Below, in pieces: positions 1 through 10,166 of a DNA stretch of 64,000 bases; the stretch's first letter is position 1; every line of letters begins with the position of its first letter. The DNA is taken from assembly GCA_015057305.1 (NCBI GenBank), contig SVES01000006.1:35726-99725 (forward strand), read 5' to 3'. The DNA is from Pseudobutyrivibrio ruminis (GTDB taxonomy: Bacteria > Bacillota > Clostridia > Lachnospirales > Lachnospiraceae). The position numbers and the translations under genes were made by a program. The notes below the pieces were generated by a model that worked only from the letters and a program-made list of their open reading frames with translations, made no database searches and was not told the origin of the DNA.

Positions 1-393
1 AATTTTGTTTATAATACAGCTCTTGGTTGTGTGGCAACATTTTCTACTATTCCAATGATGTGCTTAACTGGCGTGCTTACAGCTATGTCAATCGATTATA
101 ATGAATATAAATATGGCAAGAAAATGGTTGGTACTTCACAGGCTGCTTGCAGTTTTGGCGGTAAGATTGGTTCAGGTGTAGGAGCTTCTTTAATTGGATG
201 GTGCTTGGCAGTTGCTAATTATGATGGATTTGCTGAAGTGCTTACTCCAGCAGTAAGACAGGCTATTTATACATTTAGCATTTATATTCCTTTTGCACTG
301 TTTGCTTTTATGTTCATAATCATGATGAAATTTGATTTAGAAAAGAAACTGCCTGAATATAGACAAGAAATAGAAGCTAGAAAAAATAATTAG
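1..393 (+). CDS. GPH-family sugar:cation symporter, 3' end only
   Basis: The frame is open from base 1 to the TAG at 391-393, so about 130 C-terminal residues are visible and the start lies outside the window; the GTG at 31 is internal. The visible part has two hydrophobic segments, a glycine-rich GSGVGASLIGW stretch and a charged cytoplasmic tail, which fits the last helices of glycoside-pentoside-hexuronide cation symporters (MFS_2). These carry oligosaccharides or glycosides in with Na+ or H+. The gene lies directly before two glycosidases without signal peptides, so it probably imports their substrate. Family call is from a fragment only. Confidence 0.7.
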   Translation, partial: NFVYNTALGCVATFSTIPMMCLTGVLTAMSIDYNEYKYGKKMVGTSQAACSFGGKIGSGVGASLIGWCLAVANYDGFAEVLTPAVRQAIYTFSIYIPFALFAFMFIIMMKFDLEKKLPEYRQEIEARKNN

Positions 394-401
394 TATTAAC
401 T

Positions 402-422
402 GGGGGATACTTTTTATCCCCC
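402..422 (+). terminator. GC-rich hairpin between symporter and GH3 gene
   Basis: GGGGGATA (402-409) pairs with TATCCCCC (415-422) over a CTTTT loop, just after the symporter stop. Only TTGTATT follows, so termination is probably partial; it may instead protect the upstream mRNA or lower expression of the glycosidases. Confidence 0.55.
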
Positions 423-447
423 TTGTATTAGATTTAGGAGAAAAGAA

Positions 448-2880
448 ATGCATAATTACGAAAAAGAACATTTAGATTTTGTAAACAAAAATGCAGCAGA
501 GTGTACTGTGCTTTTAAAGACAAATGGAGATTTTCCACTTGAAACCCCTGGTGATTTAGCTGCTTATGGTGCTGGAATCAGATATACAGTAAAAGGTGGC
601 ACAGGCTCAGGTGAGGTGAACTCAAAGGAGACCTTTACTATTGAGCAGGGCTTAGAAAAATCAGGTTTTTCTATTCTTACAAAGGATTGGCTTGATGAGT
701 ATGATGAGGTCCGGAAAAATGCAAAAAAGCAGTTTTTTAAGGACTTAAAGGCTGAGGCTAAGGCTAAACATATTAATGTCTTCATGTATTCTTTTGGCAA
801 AGTAATGAGAGAGCCAAATCACAATCTTATGCTTACAAAAAAATGTGATACAGCAATTTATGTTGTAAGCCGCAATTCTGGTGAAGGAAGTGATAGGGAA
901 GTACTTCCAGGTGATGTTAAACTTACAGAATCTGAAACAAGAGACATATTAAAGTTAAATGATCTATATGAAAGATTTATGCTTGTACTTAATGTGGGGG
1001 GAGTAATAGATTTATCACCGGTGTTGGATGTTAAAAATATTTTGATATTATCTCAGCTTGGTACAGACTGTGGGGTGATTCTAGCAGATATTTTACTTGG
1101 CAAGCAGAATCCATCAGGAAAGCTTACGACTACATGGACCAAATTTGAGGATTATTCTAATATAGGTACTTTTGGTGATTGGAATGATAATCTATATAAA
1201 GAAGGAATATATGTAGGCTATAGATATTTTGATACATTTGGTAAAAAAGCTCTTTTCCCTTTTGGGTACGGTTTATCATTCACATCCTTTGAACAAACTG
1301 TAGAAAGTGTTTCTAACAATAAAGATGAGATAAAAGTAAAAGTGAATGTGAAAAATACTGGTGCATTTGCTGGAAAGGAAGTTGTTCAGGTTTACCTTTC
1401 TATGCCTGAAGGAAAATTAGACCAGCCATTTCAGCAATTAGTGGGATACAAAAAGACTCCACTGCTTGCAGCAGGAGAAGAGGAACAAGTGACAGTATCA
1501 TTTAAGCTATCAGACTTTGCCTCTTACGATGAAGCTACAGAAAATTATATCCTTGAGCAGGGATTATATTTAGTCCGCGTGGGAGACAGTTCCGTAAATA
1601 CGATAATTTCTGCTGCTGTTACTTTGAGCGAGACAGTAGTAATAAGAGAAGCTAAAAATTGTCTTGGCAAACCAAGTTTTACTGATTTTAAAGCTGAAAC
1701 AAACGCATGTGAAAATGCTCCAGCTGACGTAGTTCAGATTAATCTTAATTCAGATGATTTTATGAAAGTAGCATATGAATACGATAATGCTGTTGCGATT
1801 GATGAAAGAGTAAAAAAACTTTCAAATGAAGAACTGGCATTTTTGGCCATAGGAAATTTTAATCCTAATGCTAAAGGTCTTAGTATTGTGGGAAATGCAG
1901 CAACACATCTTGCAGGTGCAGCAGGCGAAACAACTTCTCAGCTTACATCAAAGGGAATCAAGCCCCTTATTATGGCTGATGGTCCTGCAGGAGTTAGAAT
2001 TGCCCTTCATTATTATGAAGAAGGTGAAAATCAATATGACGCCAACAATAATGGCATGATGATGGAAAGCATGCTTGAGATGATGGGACCAATAACAGCC
2101 TTCATAGCAAAAAAAATAATGGGCGGAAAGAAAGTTCCTAAAAATGTTGTGCTTAAAGAACATTCAGCAACGATGATCCCTATTGGAACAGCTATTGCCC
2201 AAAGCTTTAATGTGGAATTGGCTGAAAAATTAGGTGATATTGTTGGGACAGAGATGGAAATGTTTGGAGTTCATTTATGGCTTGCACCTGCTTTAAATAT
2301 CCATAGAAGCATTCTTTGCGGCAGAAACTTTGAATATTATTCTGAAGATCCGTTGGTATCGGGGCTTACTGCAGCAGCAATCACGAATGGAGTGCAAAAA
2401 CATAAAGGCTGCGGAACTACCATCAAGCATTATGCAGCAAATAATGCCGAGACTAATCGCTACTGCAACAATAGTCAGGTAAGCGAGCGTGCAATGAGGG
2501 AAATTTATTTACGTGGTTTTGAAATATGCGTTAAAAAATCTCAGCCAAAAGCAGTTATGACAAGCTACAACCTTTTAAATGGAACACATACATCTGAACA
2601 TAGAGGATTAATAGAAGATATTCTTAGAACTGAGTTTGGATTTAAAGGTATTGTAATGACTGACTGGGTAATGGAAGTGATGACAAGTTCGAAGTCAGTA
2701 TATAGAAATGCACTTGCAGATAAAGTTGCAAAGGCTGGAGGAGAGCTATTCATGCCAGGAACAAAGAAGGATTACAATCGTGTACTTACAGCATTAAAGG
2801 ATGGTAGTTTAACTCGCCAACAATTAGAGATTAATGCATCACGTTTATTGCGAACTATTGATGAGTTTTATTGTGTATAG
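448..2880 (+). CDS. GH3 beta-glucosidase with reversed domain order
   Basis: An 810-residue cytoplasmic glycoside hydrolase (no signal peptide) that should release non-reducing beta-glucosyl units from imported glycosides. Domain order is inverted relative to most GH3 enzymes: the C-terminal alpha/beta domain comes first (about 1-280, with RNSGEGSDRE and FPFGYGLS), then a fibronectin-III-like domain (about 285-395), then the catalytic TIM-barrel (about 455-805). The likely nucleophile is Asp739 in GIVMTDW; Glu146 in SGEGSDR is the candidate acid/base. KHYAANNAETNR and GRNFEYYSEDP are typical barrel motifs. This permuted order is known for BglA-type enzymes of Butyrivibrio and Ruminococcus. 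Start ATG 448 follows AGGAGA. The GH78 gene begins 11 nt after the stop. Confidence 0.92.
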   Translation: MHNYEKEHLDFVNKNAAECTVLLKTNGDFPLETPGDLAAYGAGIRYTVKGGTGSGEVNSKETFTIEQGLEKSGFSILTKDWLDEYDEVRKNAKKQFFKDLKAEAKAKHINVFMYSFGKVMREPNHNLMLTKKCDTAIYVVSRNSGEGSDREVLPGDVKLTESETRDILKLNDLYERFMLVLNVGGVIDLSPVLDVKNILILSQLGTDCGVILADILLGKQNPSGKLTTTWTKFEDYSNIGTFGDWNDNLYKEGIYVGYRYFDTFGKKALFPFGYGLSFTSFEQTVESVSNNKDEIKVKVNVKNTGAFAGKEVVQVYLSMPEGKLDQPFQQLVGYKKTPLLAAGEEEQVTVSFKLSDFASYDEATENYILEQGLYLVRVGDSSVNTIISAAVTLSETVVIREAKNCLGKPSFTDFKAETNACENAPADVVQINLNSDDFMKVAYEYDNAVAIDERVKKLSNEELAFLAIGNFNPNAKGLSIVGNAATHLAGAAGETTSQLTSKGIKPLIMADGPAGVRIALHYYEEGENQYDANNNGMMMESMLEMMGPITAFIAKKIMGGKKVPKNVVLKEHSATMIPIGTAIAQSFNVELAEKLGDIVGTEMEMFGVHLWLAPALNIHRSILCGRNFEYYSEDPLVSGLTAAAITNGVQKHKGCGTTIKHYAANNAETNRYCNNSQVSERAMREIYLRGFEICVKKSQPKAVMTSYNLLNGTHTSEHRGLIEDILRTEFGFKGIVMTDWVMEVMTSSKSVYRNALADKVAKAGGELFMPGTKKDYNRVLTALKDGSLTRQQLEINASRLLRTIDEFYCV

Positions 2881-2891
2881 GTGTAGAAGAG

Positions 2892-5483
2892 ATGAAAGCC
2901 ATAAATCTTAAAACAGAATATTTAACAAATCCAATTGGAATAGACTACAGATTGCCACGTCTTAGCTGGAACTGTGAGAGTGGCAAAAAACAGACTGCTT
3001 ATCAAATTGTAGCAGTGGATGTAGATGGCACTGAGCTTTGGGATTCTGGCAAAGTAGAGAGCAGTCAGATGCATCTGATTCCATGGGGAGCGTCCGCTCT
3101 CTCAAGCAGAGATAGAGTATTATGGACAGTTCGCCTTTGGGATGAAAACGACATGCCAGGAGAAATGAGTGAGGAGGCCACCTTTGAGTTGGGACTTCTT
3201 AGCCCTTCAGATTGGAAGTCACATTGGATTACTGGTAATTATAAGGTAGATAAAAAGAAAAGATATCCAGTAGATTGCTTTAGAAAAATATTTGCTATTT
3301 CGGAAAAAAAGACAGTAAAAGCGGCTAGAGCATATATGACAGCATGTGGTATTTATGAGGGGCAGTTAAATGGAGACAAGATTGGCAGATTCTGCCTTGC
3401 TCCAGGACACACTGATTATCGTAAGCGTGTTCAGTATCAGACAGTAGATATTACTTCGCAAATACGTAGTGGTAGCAATGAACTGTTATTCATGCTGGCA
3501 GATGGCTGGTACAGAGGCTCAGTAGGAGCCTGGGGACTTAAAAATTTCTACGGGAGTCAGACAAAGCTTTTAGCTCAGATAGAAATTGAATATTCAGATG
3601 GAACTGTTGACACCATTTGTACTGATGACAGCTTTGAGTGGACTAATGGTGGTCCTATTAGGTTCGCGGATAATAAGGATGGAGAGATTTATGATGCTAG
3701 ATTAGAAGATTTTACAAATGCAAATTGGTCTAATGCAAGAATTGCAAGTCATAATGTTGTGCCAACAGCATCAAATAATTTCTTATTGACTGAACATGAA
3801 GTGTTTACCAAGCCGCAACTAATTATTACACCATCCGGAGAAAGGGTATTGGACTTTGGACAAAACATAGCAGGCTATGTGGAGTTTGCTGTAACGGCAA
3901 AAGCAGGTCAAAGAGTTTTTATGCGTTTTGGTGAAAAACTTGATGACAAAGGAGAATTTACTCAGAAAAACATTCAATGTGTTAAGAAAGATTATGTAAC
4001 CCCTCTTCAGCAAATAGAGTATTTTTGCAAAGATGGTGATAATCATTACAAGACAAGATTTGCAATTTTCGGATTTCAATATGTGCTTGTAGAAAGCGAC
4101 GTGGAAATAGCACCAGAGAATATAAAAGCTATAGCAGTATATTCTGACTTTGAGAGGACTTTCTATTTTGAATCTTCAAATCAGCTTTTAAACAAATTTG
4201 TTGAAAATACCCTATGGTCATTAAAGAACAATTCAGCAGATATACCAACAGACTGCCCAACAAGAGAACGTCATGGATGGTCCGGAGATGCTCAGATTTT
4301 CGTAAATACAGCTAGCTATATGGTAAATTATGCACCTTTTGCAAACAAGTATGAGATTGACCTGTGTGATTTACAGAGAAAGAATGGAGCATTTACTCAA
4401 ATAGCACCTGAGGGTGGTACAGATTTTTATATGAAAGCTATGGACGGTTCTGTTGGCTGGGCTGATGCAGGAATCATGATACCATACAGAATGTGGAAGA
4501 AATATGGAGATGTTAGATTCATAGAAAAATACTATGAGAACATGAAAAAGTATGCCATGTTTGTAATCAATCGTTGTGGCAAAAACTCTATATTAATGTC
4601 AGAAAAGGTAAAGATTTCTAAGGAAAATAAGAAATATCTTTACAATGTAGGGCAACATTATGGAGAGTGGGCGGAGCCTAGTGATATTCATGAAATGTCT
4701 TATAAGGATTTTTCCAAATCAAAACCAGAAGAAGCTACAGCCTATACAAGCTATGTAATGAGCTTGATGGCAGAAATTGCAATAGAATTAGGTCATGCTG
4801 ATGATGCCAAGCTATTTGTAGAGTATGCACAAGGTTGCAAAAAAGCATATCAGGAGCTTGTGGAGAATGACTCATTTTCATTAGATACCAATAGACAAGC
4901 TAGATTAGTAAGGCCATTATATTTTGATTTGCTAGATGAAAAGAAAAGAGAATATGCTAAGTCTAGATTGATAAAGGCTTTGGACGACTATGATTGGAGA
5001 GTGGGAACAGGATTTTTATCGACCCCTCTTATCTTATACGTTCTTCAACAAATCGATTTGGAATATGCTTACAAACTACTTGAAAATGAAAAGAAACCGG
5101 GATGGCTATATATGCCTCTTGTTGGAGCCACTACTATATGGGAAGATTGGGACGGACCTTCATCTGATAATGGTGTTGGAGGCGGAATAGCATCACTGAA
5201 TCATTATTCTAAGGGCGCAGTCTGTGAGTGGGTTTTTGATGAAATGTGCGGTGTAAAGGTAGCTGGTGAAAATCATTTTATTATTTCGCCACAACCGGGA
5301 GGAAGCTTTACACATGCTAGTTTCAGTTACGATAGTGTGTATGGAAAAGTTTCTTGCAGTTGGAGAAAACAGGCGGCTGGGAAATATACCTACCATATAC
5401 TTATTCCACCAAACACTACTGCAGATATTAGGCTCCCAGAGAAGGATTCTTATATTGTAGATTCGGGTACATATATTATTTAA
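2892..5483 (+). CDS. GH78 alpha-L-rhamnosidase
   Basis: An 863-residue inverting alpha-L-rhamnosidase without signal peptide. Beta-sandwich domains occupy roughly the first 400 residues; the (alpha/alpha)6 barrel carries DCPTRERHGWSGD with Asp454, Glu459 and Asp466 at the same spacing as D567/E572/D579 of Bacillus RhaB, and TTIWEDWDG with Glu751, matching the other catalytic-site Glu. A TTG at 2871 would overlap the GH3 gene, but the conserved N-terminus (MKAINLKTEYLTNPIG) begins at ATG 2892, which I prefer. Pairing with a beta-glucosidase and symporter suggests cytoplasmic breakdown of rhamnosyl-glucosides such as rutinose-type units; the exact substrate is inference. Confidence 0.93.
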   Translation: MKAINLKTEYLTNPIGIDYRLPRLSWNCESGKKQTAYQIVAVDVDGTELWDSGKVESSQMHLIPWGASALSSRDRVLWTVRLWDENDMPGEMSEEATFELGLLSPSDWKSHWITGNYKVDKKKRYPVDCFRKIFAISEKKTVKAARAYMTACGIYEGQLNGDKIGRFCLAPGHTDYRKRVQYQTVDITSQIRSGSNELLFMLADGWYRGSVGAWGLKNFYGSQTKLLAQIEIEYSDGTVDTICTDDSFEWTNGGPIRFADNKDGEIYDARLEDFTNANWSNARIASHNVVPTASNNFLLTEHEVFTKPQLIITPSGERVLDFGQNIAGYVEFAVTAKAGQRVFMRFGEKLDDKGEFTQKNIQCVKKDYVTPLQQIEYFCKDGDNHYKTRFAIFGFQYVLVESDVEIAPENIKAIAVYSDFERTFYFESSNQLLNKFVENTLWSLKNNSADIPTDCPTRERHGWSGDAQIFVNTASYMVNYAPFANKYEIDLCDLQRKNGAFTQIAPEGGTDFYMKAMDGSVGWADAGIMIPYRMWKKYGDVRFIEKYYENMKKYAMFVINRCGKNSILMSEKVKISKENKKYLYNVGQHYGEWAEPSDIHEMSYKDFSKSKPEEATAYTSYVMSLMAEIAIELGHADDAKLFVEYAQGCKKAYQELVENDSFSLDTNRQARLVRPLYFDLLDEKKREYAKSRLIKALDDYDWRVGTGFLSTPLILYVLQQIDLEYAYKLLENEKKPGWLYMPLVGATTIWEDWDGPSSDNGVGGGIASLNHYSKGAVCEWVFDEMCGVKVAGENHFIISPQPGGSFTHASFSYDSVYGKVSCSWRKQAAGKYTYHILIPPNTTADIRLPEKDSYIVDSGTYII

Positions 5484-5497
5484 ATAATCACAAATTG

Positions 5498-5525
5498 GCG
5501 GTAGATTAGTTTCTGCCGCTTTTTT
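5498..5525 (+). terminator. Rho-independent terminator after GH78 gene
   Basis: GCGGTAGA (5498-5505) pairs with TCTGCCGC (5512-5519), one T-G wobble, followed by six Ts. It closes the glycoside operon. Confidence 0.85.
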
Positions 5526-5544
5526 AATCTATCACTGTTTCTTT

Positions 5545-5577
5545 ACCCAGATGTGTGTCGCATCTGGGTTTTATTTT
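5545..5577 (+). terminator. Second tandem terminator
   Basis: A perfect 9-bp stem ACCCAGATG/CATCTGGGT (5545-5553, 5561-5569) followed by TTTATTTT, 20 bases after the first terminator. The tandem arrangement insulates the export operon downstream. Confidence 0.8.
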
Positions 5578-5666
5578 GTCAAAAATCTGAAAAAAGTGTG
5601 AATATAGGTTTTATTGTGCGTAAATTGACTATACTTTAATAAAGATTTCTCATGGGAGGAGATATT

Positions 5667-6371
5667 TTGGGAACACTGATAAGCTTTGAAAATGTAGGCA
5701 AGATTTACAGAACTGGTGACATTGAGTATGAGGCATTACATGATGTAAATCTGACCATTGATGAGGGGGAAATGGTTGTAATACTGGGACCATCCGGAGC
5801 AGGAAAAAGTACCCTTTTGAATATGCTCGGAGGCTTGGACGCAGCCACCTCAGGTAAAATAATGTTTGGGGACAAGGAAATAACATCTCTAAACGATAAA
5901 CAGCTTGGAGTTTTTCGCTCTCAGGATGTTGGAATCATTTTTCAGTTTTATAATCTTATACCTACTCTAAACGCTCTAGAAAATGTTGCCCTAATAAGTG
6001 AATTGGGAATAGATATTATGGATCCTAAAGAAGCACTTGCACTTGTTGGTCTGGAAGAAAAGTGGAAAAATTTTCCATCTCAAATGTCAGGCGGCCAGCA
6101 GCAGAGAGTTTCAATTGCCAGAGCTATAGCAAAAAGACCTAGATTGCTTCTTTGTGATGAGCCTACTGGTGCACTTGACACCAACACAGGCAAGGAAGTC
6201 ATAAATCTTTTGCAGAAGCAGAGCAAAGAAGAAAAGCGAACAGTGGTGATAGTAACCCATAATGATTTGTTTGCAGAAATGGCGGATAAGGTAATAAATG
6301 TTAAAAATGGAACTGTCTTTAGTATTGCTACTAACGAAAATCCAAAAAGTGTAGACGAGGTGGAGTGGTAG
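5667..6371 (+). CDS. ABC transporter ATPase (MacB/LolD type)
   Basis: A 234-residue ATP-binding subunit that powers the FtsX-type permease two genes on. Walker A is GPSGAGKS (41-48), signature SGGQQQR from 141, Walker B LLLCDEP (from 160) and switch His198 in VIVTHND. An ATG at 5652 lacks a ribosome-binding site because GGGAGGA lies just after it; TTG 5667, 7 nt past GGAGG, is the better start. Stop is one base before the ATG of the membrane-fusion protein, so the three genes form one operon. Substrate is not visible; antimicrobial-peptide or lipoprotein export is typical. Confidence 0.9.
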   Translation: MGTLISFENVGKIYRTGDIEYEALHDVNLTIDEGEMVVILGPSGAGKSTLLNMLGGLDAATSGKIMFGDKEITSLNDKQLGVFRSQDVGIIFQFYNLIPTLNALENVALISELGIDIMDPKEALALVGLEEKWKNFPSQMSGGQQQRVSIARAIAKRPRLLLCDEPTGALDTNTGKEVINLLQKQSKEEKRTVVIVTHNDLFAEMADKVINVKNGTVFSIATNENPKSVDEVEW

Positions 6372-6372
6372 A

Positions 6373-7824
6373 ATGAAAAAAATCAAGGAATTATTTGAAA
6401 AAAGAAAAAAGCTTTTTATAACCTTATGTATTGCAGCAGTTTGTGTTATTGGAATCTGTATATATATGCTTATTCCTGATTCTATAGCTGTAGAGAGTGT
6501 TTCAAAGGGGAATGTTAGAGCATGCGTTGCAGAGGTTGGCACCATATCCGCTGATGATGCTATTACCGTATATTCTCCAGTTTCAGGCAAGCTTTCAGAT
6601 GTTTTGTTTAATAATGATGAAGCAGTTGTGAAGGGGGATGTATTGGCTACCTATGACCTTACCTCCTTCGAAGAAAGCGTTGAGAGCGCTCAGATAAACA
6701 AAAAGTATTACCAGGATGGGTACAATGCAGCAGTATCAAAGAATAATGAATATAAGGAAATGCTTAATGTGGCACAGGTTGAGGGAGAGGCTAACAAATA
6801 TATATATGCAGGCCTTCTTGAATCAAGAGATACCTTGGAAATAAACAAAGAAGCCCGTTCTCAGGAAATCCAATATAAGATTAATCAATTAGAGGCCCAG
6901 CTGGTTATGTTAACATCTCAGTTATCCAGCGCCCAGGTTGAATTGGAGGGAGCGGAAACAGACGAAGCAAAAGCCAATGCCAGTGGCAAGGTTTCTTCTA
7001 TAACAAGTCAAATTGCTTCCAACAGACAAGCTCTAATGAGTATGGATACAAGAACCATGACAATGGAAGAATACACTGTTTATTTGGAGGTTTTGCGTCA
7101 CCTTGATTTGATTGATAGATTTTGGAGCCAGAATACAGAAGCTGCAAATATTGCCAAGCAGGCAATTGTTAGTGACTCTCAGATAGCCCAGTATTCAGAT
7201 TCTATTGAACTTGCAAAGCTTCAGGAAAACCAGGCAAGCAGAGATTTAGAAATAGCTACAGGCGGTCTTCAGGCTTCTTATGATGGCACAATTTTGCAAA
7301 GACTTGTAGACCCAGGCTCTATTGTTACGGCAGGGGAACCGCTGTTTGTCATTCAGCCATCCTCTGGCTACAAAGCTAATGTAATGGTTTCTAGATTTGA
7401 TATAGGAAAAGTTGCCATTGGTCAGAAGGCAGAAATTGTTATTGGGGATACCACCTATGAAGGTGAAGTAAGCAGCATTTCGCCTGTTGCCCAGACTGAT
7501 GCATCAAATAAACCAAAGGTAAAGGTGTGCGTATCAATTAATGACGATTCAGCCAAGCCTACTATAGGCCTTGAGGCTGATGTGAAGATATATACAGAAG
7601 AAAAAGCAGATGTGCTGACAGTTACTGATAAAGCTGTATATACAGATGATAAGGGAAGCTATGTATATGCCCTTGAGGATGGTGTTATCACAAGGAAAGA
7701 CGTTACCTGTGGTGCAAGTGGGGATGGTAAGGTAGAGATTATAGAGGGATTAAGTGAGAATCAACAGGTTATAACTGAGCCTGTTACAGTAGATGAGATT
7801 GGAAGTAGGCGTGTAGCAAAATAG
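6373..7824 (+). CDS. HlyD/MacA-like membrane-fusion protein
   Basis: A 483-residue adaptor anchored by one N-terminal helix (about 13-34), with a split biotinyl-lipoyl-like domain (about 60-95 and 300-330), a long helical hairpin (about 100-290) rich in Gln, Glu and Ala, and beta-barrel and membrane-proximal domains to the C-terminus. In Gram-positive bacteria such proteins join the extracellular part of MacB/FtsX-type permeases. Lies between the ATPase gene (1-nt gap) and the permease gene (10-nt gap). Confidence 0.88.
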   Translation: MKKIKELFEKRKKLFITLCIAAVCVIGICIYMLIPDSIAVESVSKGNVRACVAEVGTISADDAITVYSPVSGKLSDVLFNNDEAVVKGDVLATYDLTSFEESVESAQINKKYYQDGYNAAVSKNNEYKEMLNVAQVEGEANKYIYAGLLESRDTLEINKEARSQEIQYKINQLEAQLVMLTSQLSSAQVELEGAETDEAKANASGKVSSITSQIASNRQALMSMDTRTMTMEEYTVYLEVLRHLDLIDRFWSQNTEAANIAKQAIVSDSQIAQYSDSIELAKLQENQASRDLEIATGGLQASYDGTILQRLVDPGSIVTAGEPLFVIQPSSGYKANVMVSRFDIGKVAIGQKAEIVIGDTTYEGEVSSISPVAQTDASNKPKVKVCVSINDDSAKPTIGLEADVKIYTEEKADVLTVTDKAVYTDDKGSYVYALEDGVITRKDVTCGASGDGKVEIIEGLSENQQVITEPVTVDEIGSRRVAK

Positions 7825-7834
7825 GGGAAGAATT

Positions 7835-10159
7835 ATGTTACTTAGAAAGGTATTACGGGACCTCAGAAGAAACGCGGTTCAGTTCGTATCAATTTTTATA
7901 ATGACTTTCTTTGCTATGCTGATTTCTGCTGCTTTCGATGCAGAAAATTATGAATATGGTCTTATGGGTACCAAATATCTTGAAGAAACAAATTTCAAGG
8001 ATATGGACATTCAAGGGGATGAATTTAGTTTTGCCCAAATATCTGCCCTTGAGCAAATGGATGAAATACAAAGCGTAAATGGTATTATTCGAGCAACAGG
8101 GAAGATAACTCTTGATAAGGAGCGACCGCTGGTACTTAGCTATATTGATGGCAATGATGTTTCAAAAATGAAACTCATAGTTGGTGAGCCATATACAAAA
8201 GGTGCTAAAGGCGCCTGGATTGAAGAAAGATTTGCAACACCAATGGGGATAAAGGTTGGAGATGTGATTAATATCACCACCGAAGGCACCAGCTTCAAGG
8301 AAGAAATAAAGGGTATAGTATATTATCCAGAGTATTTGTACTATATACCTAACGACACCTATTCTGAGCCTGAGTATGGAACACATGGATTTGTTGTAAT
8401 GGATATAAGCGAGGCTCCTTATGCTGAAATAAAATATAATCAGCTGGTTGTTGATTTAAAAGAGGTAAAAGGGCAATCTCTTTCGCTTACAGAGGAAGAA
8501 AAAAACTACATGCTTCTCATGAAGCAAAAAATTATTGATAAGCTTGATAATAAAAAGGTTATAGTAAAGACAAAAACGGAAGATGATATGTATGATGGCT
8601 TTGCTGGTAGTGTGGACTCTACAGACGCCCTCAGCAATACATTTACATTTTTGTTTTTGCTTACAGCAGTTCTTGGAATTATAACCACGATGACAAGAAT
8701 AACCAGTAATCAAAGAAGCCAAATAGGAACCATGAAGGCATTGGGCTTTTCAGATAAAAAGATAACAATACACTATCTTTCTTATTCTGTTATTGTCACT
8801 GCTTTGGCGGCGATTATTGGTACTTTTGCTGGTGAATATACGCTTGGACTCTATTTAATTGACCTTGATATATACTATTATCAAAATCCATATACATCAC
8901 CAGCATTAACCAGTAAAAGTATAATAATGCCTTTGCTTGCTGTAATTATTAGTGGTGCCACCACCTTTATATGTACAAGAAAAACTCTTTTGGAAAGAGC
9001 AGCAGATATCCTGCGACCTGAGCCACCAAAGAATAATTCTGGGGGAGTTCTTGAAAAAACAAAAATTTGGGAGCATCTAGGTTTCTCCACTAGGTGGAAT
9101 GTAAGGGATATAGCCAATAATAAGCTTAGAGCAATAATGAGTATTTTAGGTATAGCAGTGACCTCAATGCTGCTGTTTTCGGCAGTTGGCTTTTACGAGC
9201 TTTTGGCTGGACAAAGCACATGGATGTATGATGAATTATTAAATACTAATTATAAGATTCTATTTACTGAGGAAACTGATTATGGAGTAGTTTCAGATTA
9301 TGCCAAAGAATATAAAGGGCAAATGGTAGAATCTGTAACTGTTACAGTACATTCAGACAATGGTGAGAGGGTACGCCCATTTATAGTTGTTGATGAAGGC
9401 AATATATATAGGTTCCAGGATATGAACTTAGAATACTTTGACCTTCCTGACAATGGAATAATTGTTACCAGCAGATTAAAGGATAGCTTAGGCTTGGAGC
9501 TTGGTGATGAATTAAGCTGGTACATGCCTGGTGATACATATGAGTATAGTGCCCAGGTAGTTGGATTTTGCAGGCAGGCCTTGGATCAGGGCTTTATTAT
9601 GAGCAGAACAGCCTGGCGAAACATAGGTGGGGATTTTAGACCGAATATCGTATATACGAATATAACAGTGCCAACAACTCTAAGGGATAAGGATGGCATA
9701 ATAGCTGTTAACGATAAGGATATGCTGGTGCGAAGTGCCGAAGCAGATCAGGAAACGGGCTATTCCATATCCATTATTTTGATTGTTATTGCAACAGTGA
9801 TGGGGGCAGTTGTACTTTATAATTTGGGGGTACTATCTTATATTGAAAAGGTAAGAGAAATCGCCACTATGAAAGTTTTAGGCTTTCAATCCTTTAACAT
9901 CAGGCTGATACTACTACAACAAAATCTTAGTATAACAGCCATTGGTGCCATCATAGGTGTCCCCACAGGAAATCTTGTAATTAAAGGACTTGATGCAGCA
10001 TACTTTGAGGATACAAGTGACGTAATATCTGATTTATCACCTATACCTTATCTTGCAGCTGTAGCAGGAACCTTTATTGTATCAATGCTCATTAATGCTT
10101 TTGTTACATCAAAAATAAATGAGATAAATATGGTGGAAGCCCTAAAGGGTGTGGAGTAA
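7835..10159 (+). CDS. FtsX-like ABC permease with two FtsX cores
   Basis: A 774-residue membrane protein. One helix near the N-terminus (about 13-36) and three near 268-382 frame a first extracellular domain; the layout repeats from about 430, with three more helices after 645. Eight helices and two large outer domains fit duplicated FtsX permeases that export peptides or lipids mechanically using an MFP partner. AGGGGAAG precedes ATG 7835. The gene is last in its operon. Confidence 0.9.
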   Translation: MLLRKVLRDLRRNAVQFVSIFIMTFFAMLISAAFDAENYEYGLMGTKYLEETNFKDMDIQGDEFSFAQISALEQMDEIQSVNGIIRATGKITLDKERPLVLSYIDGNDVSKMKLIVGEPYTKGAKGAWIEERFATPMGIKVGDVINITTEGTSFKEEIKGIVYYPEYLYYIPNDTYSEPEYGTHGFVVMDISEAPYAEIKYNQLVVDLKEVKGQSLSLTEEEKNYMLLMKQKIIDKLDNKKVIVKTKTEDDMYDGFAGSVDSTDALSNTFTFLFLLTAVLGIITTMTRITSNQRSQIGTMKALGFSDKKITIHYLSYSVIVTALAAIIGTFAGEYTLGLYLIDLDIYYYQNPYTSPALTSKSIIMPLLAVIISGATTFICTRKTLLERAADILRPEPPKNNSGGVLEKTKIWEHLGFSTRWNVRDIANNKLRAIMSILGIAVTSMLLFSAVGFYELLAGQSTWMYDELLNTNYKILFTEETDYGVVSDYAKEYKGQMVESVTVTVHSDNGERVRPFIVVDEGNIYRFQDMNLEYFDLPDNGIIVTSRLKDSLGLELGDELSWYMPGDTYEYSAQVVGFCRQALDQGFIMSRTAWRNIGGDFRPNIVYTNITVPTTLRDKDGIIAVNDKDMLVRSAEADQETGYSISIILIVIATVMGAVVLYNLGVLSYIEKVREIATMKVLGFQSFNIRLILLQQNLSITAIGAIIGVPTGNLVIKGLDAAYFEDTSDVISDLSPIPYLAAVAGTFIVSMLINAFVTSKINEINMVEALKGVE

Positions 10160-10166
10160 AAGAGTG

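Noticed and set aside
2871..2891. TTG start for the rhamnosidase overlapping the GH3 stop
   Set aside because: The family N-terminus begins at ATG 2892; the extra seven residues have no counterpart I know of.
5625..5640. TTGACT as -35 of the first exporter operon
   Set aside because: It overlaps the only good -10 (TATACT), so both cannot serve one promoter; no convincing -35 was found.
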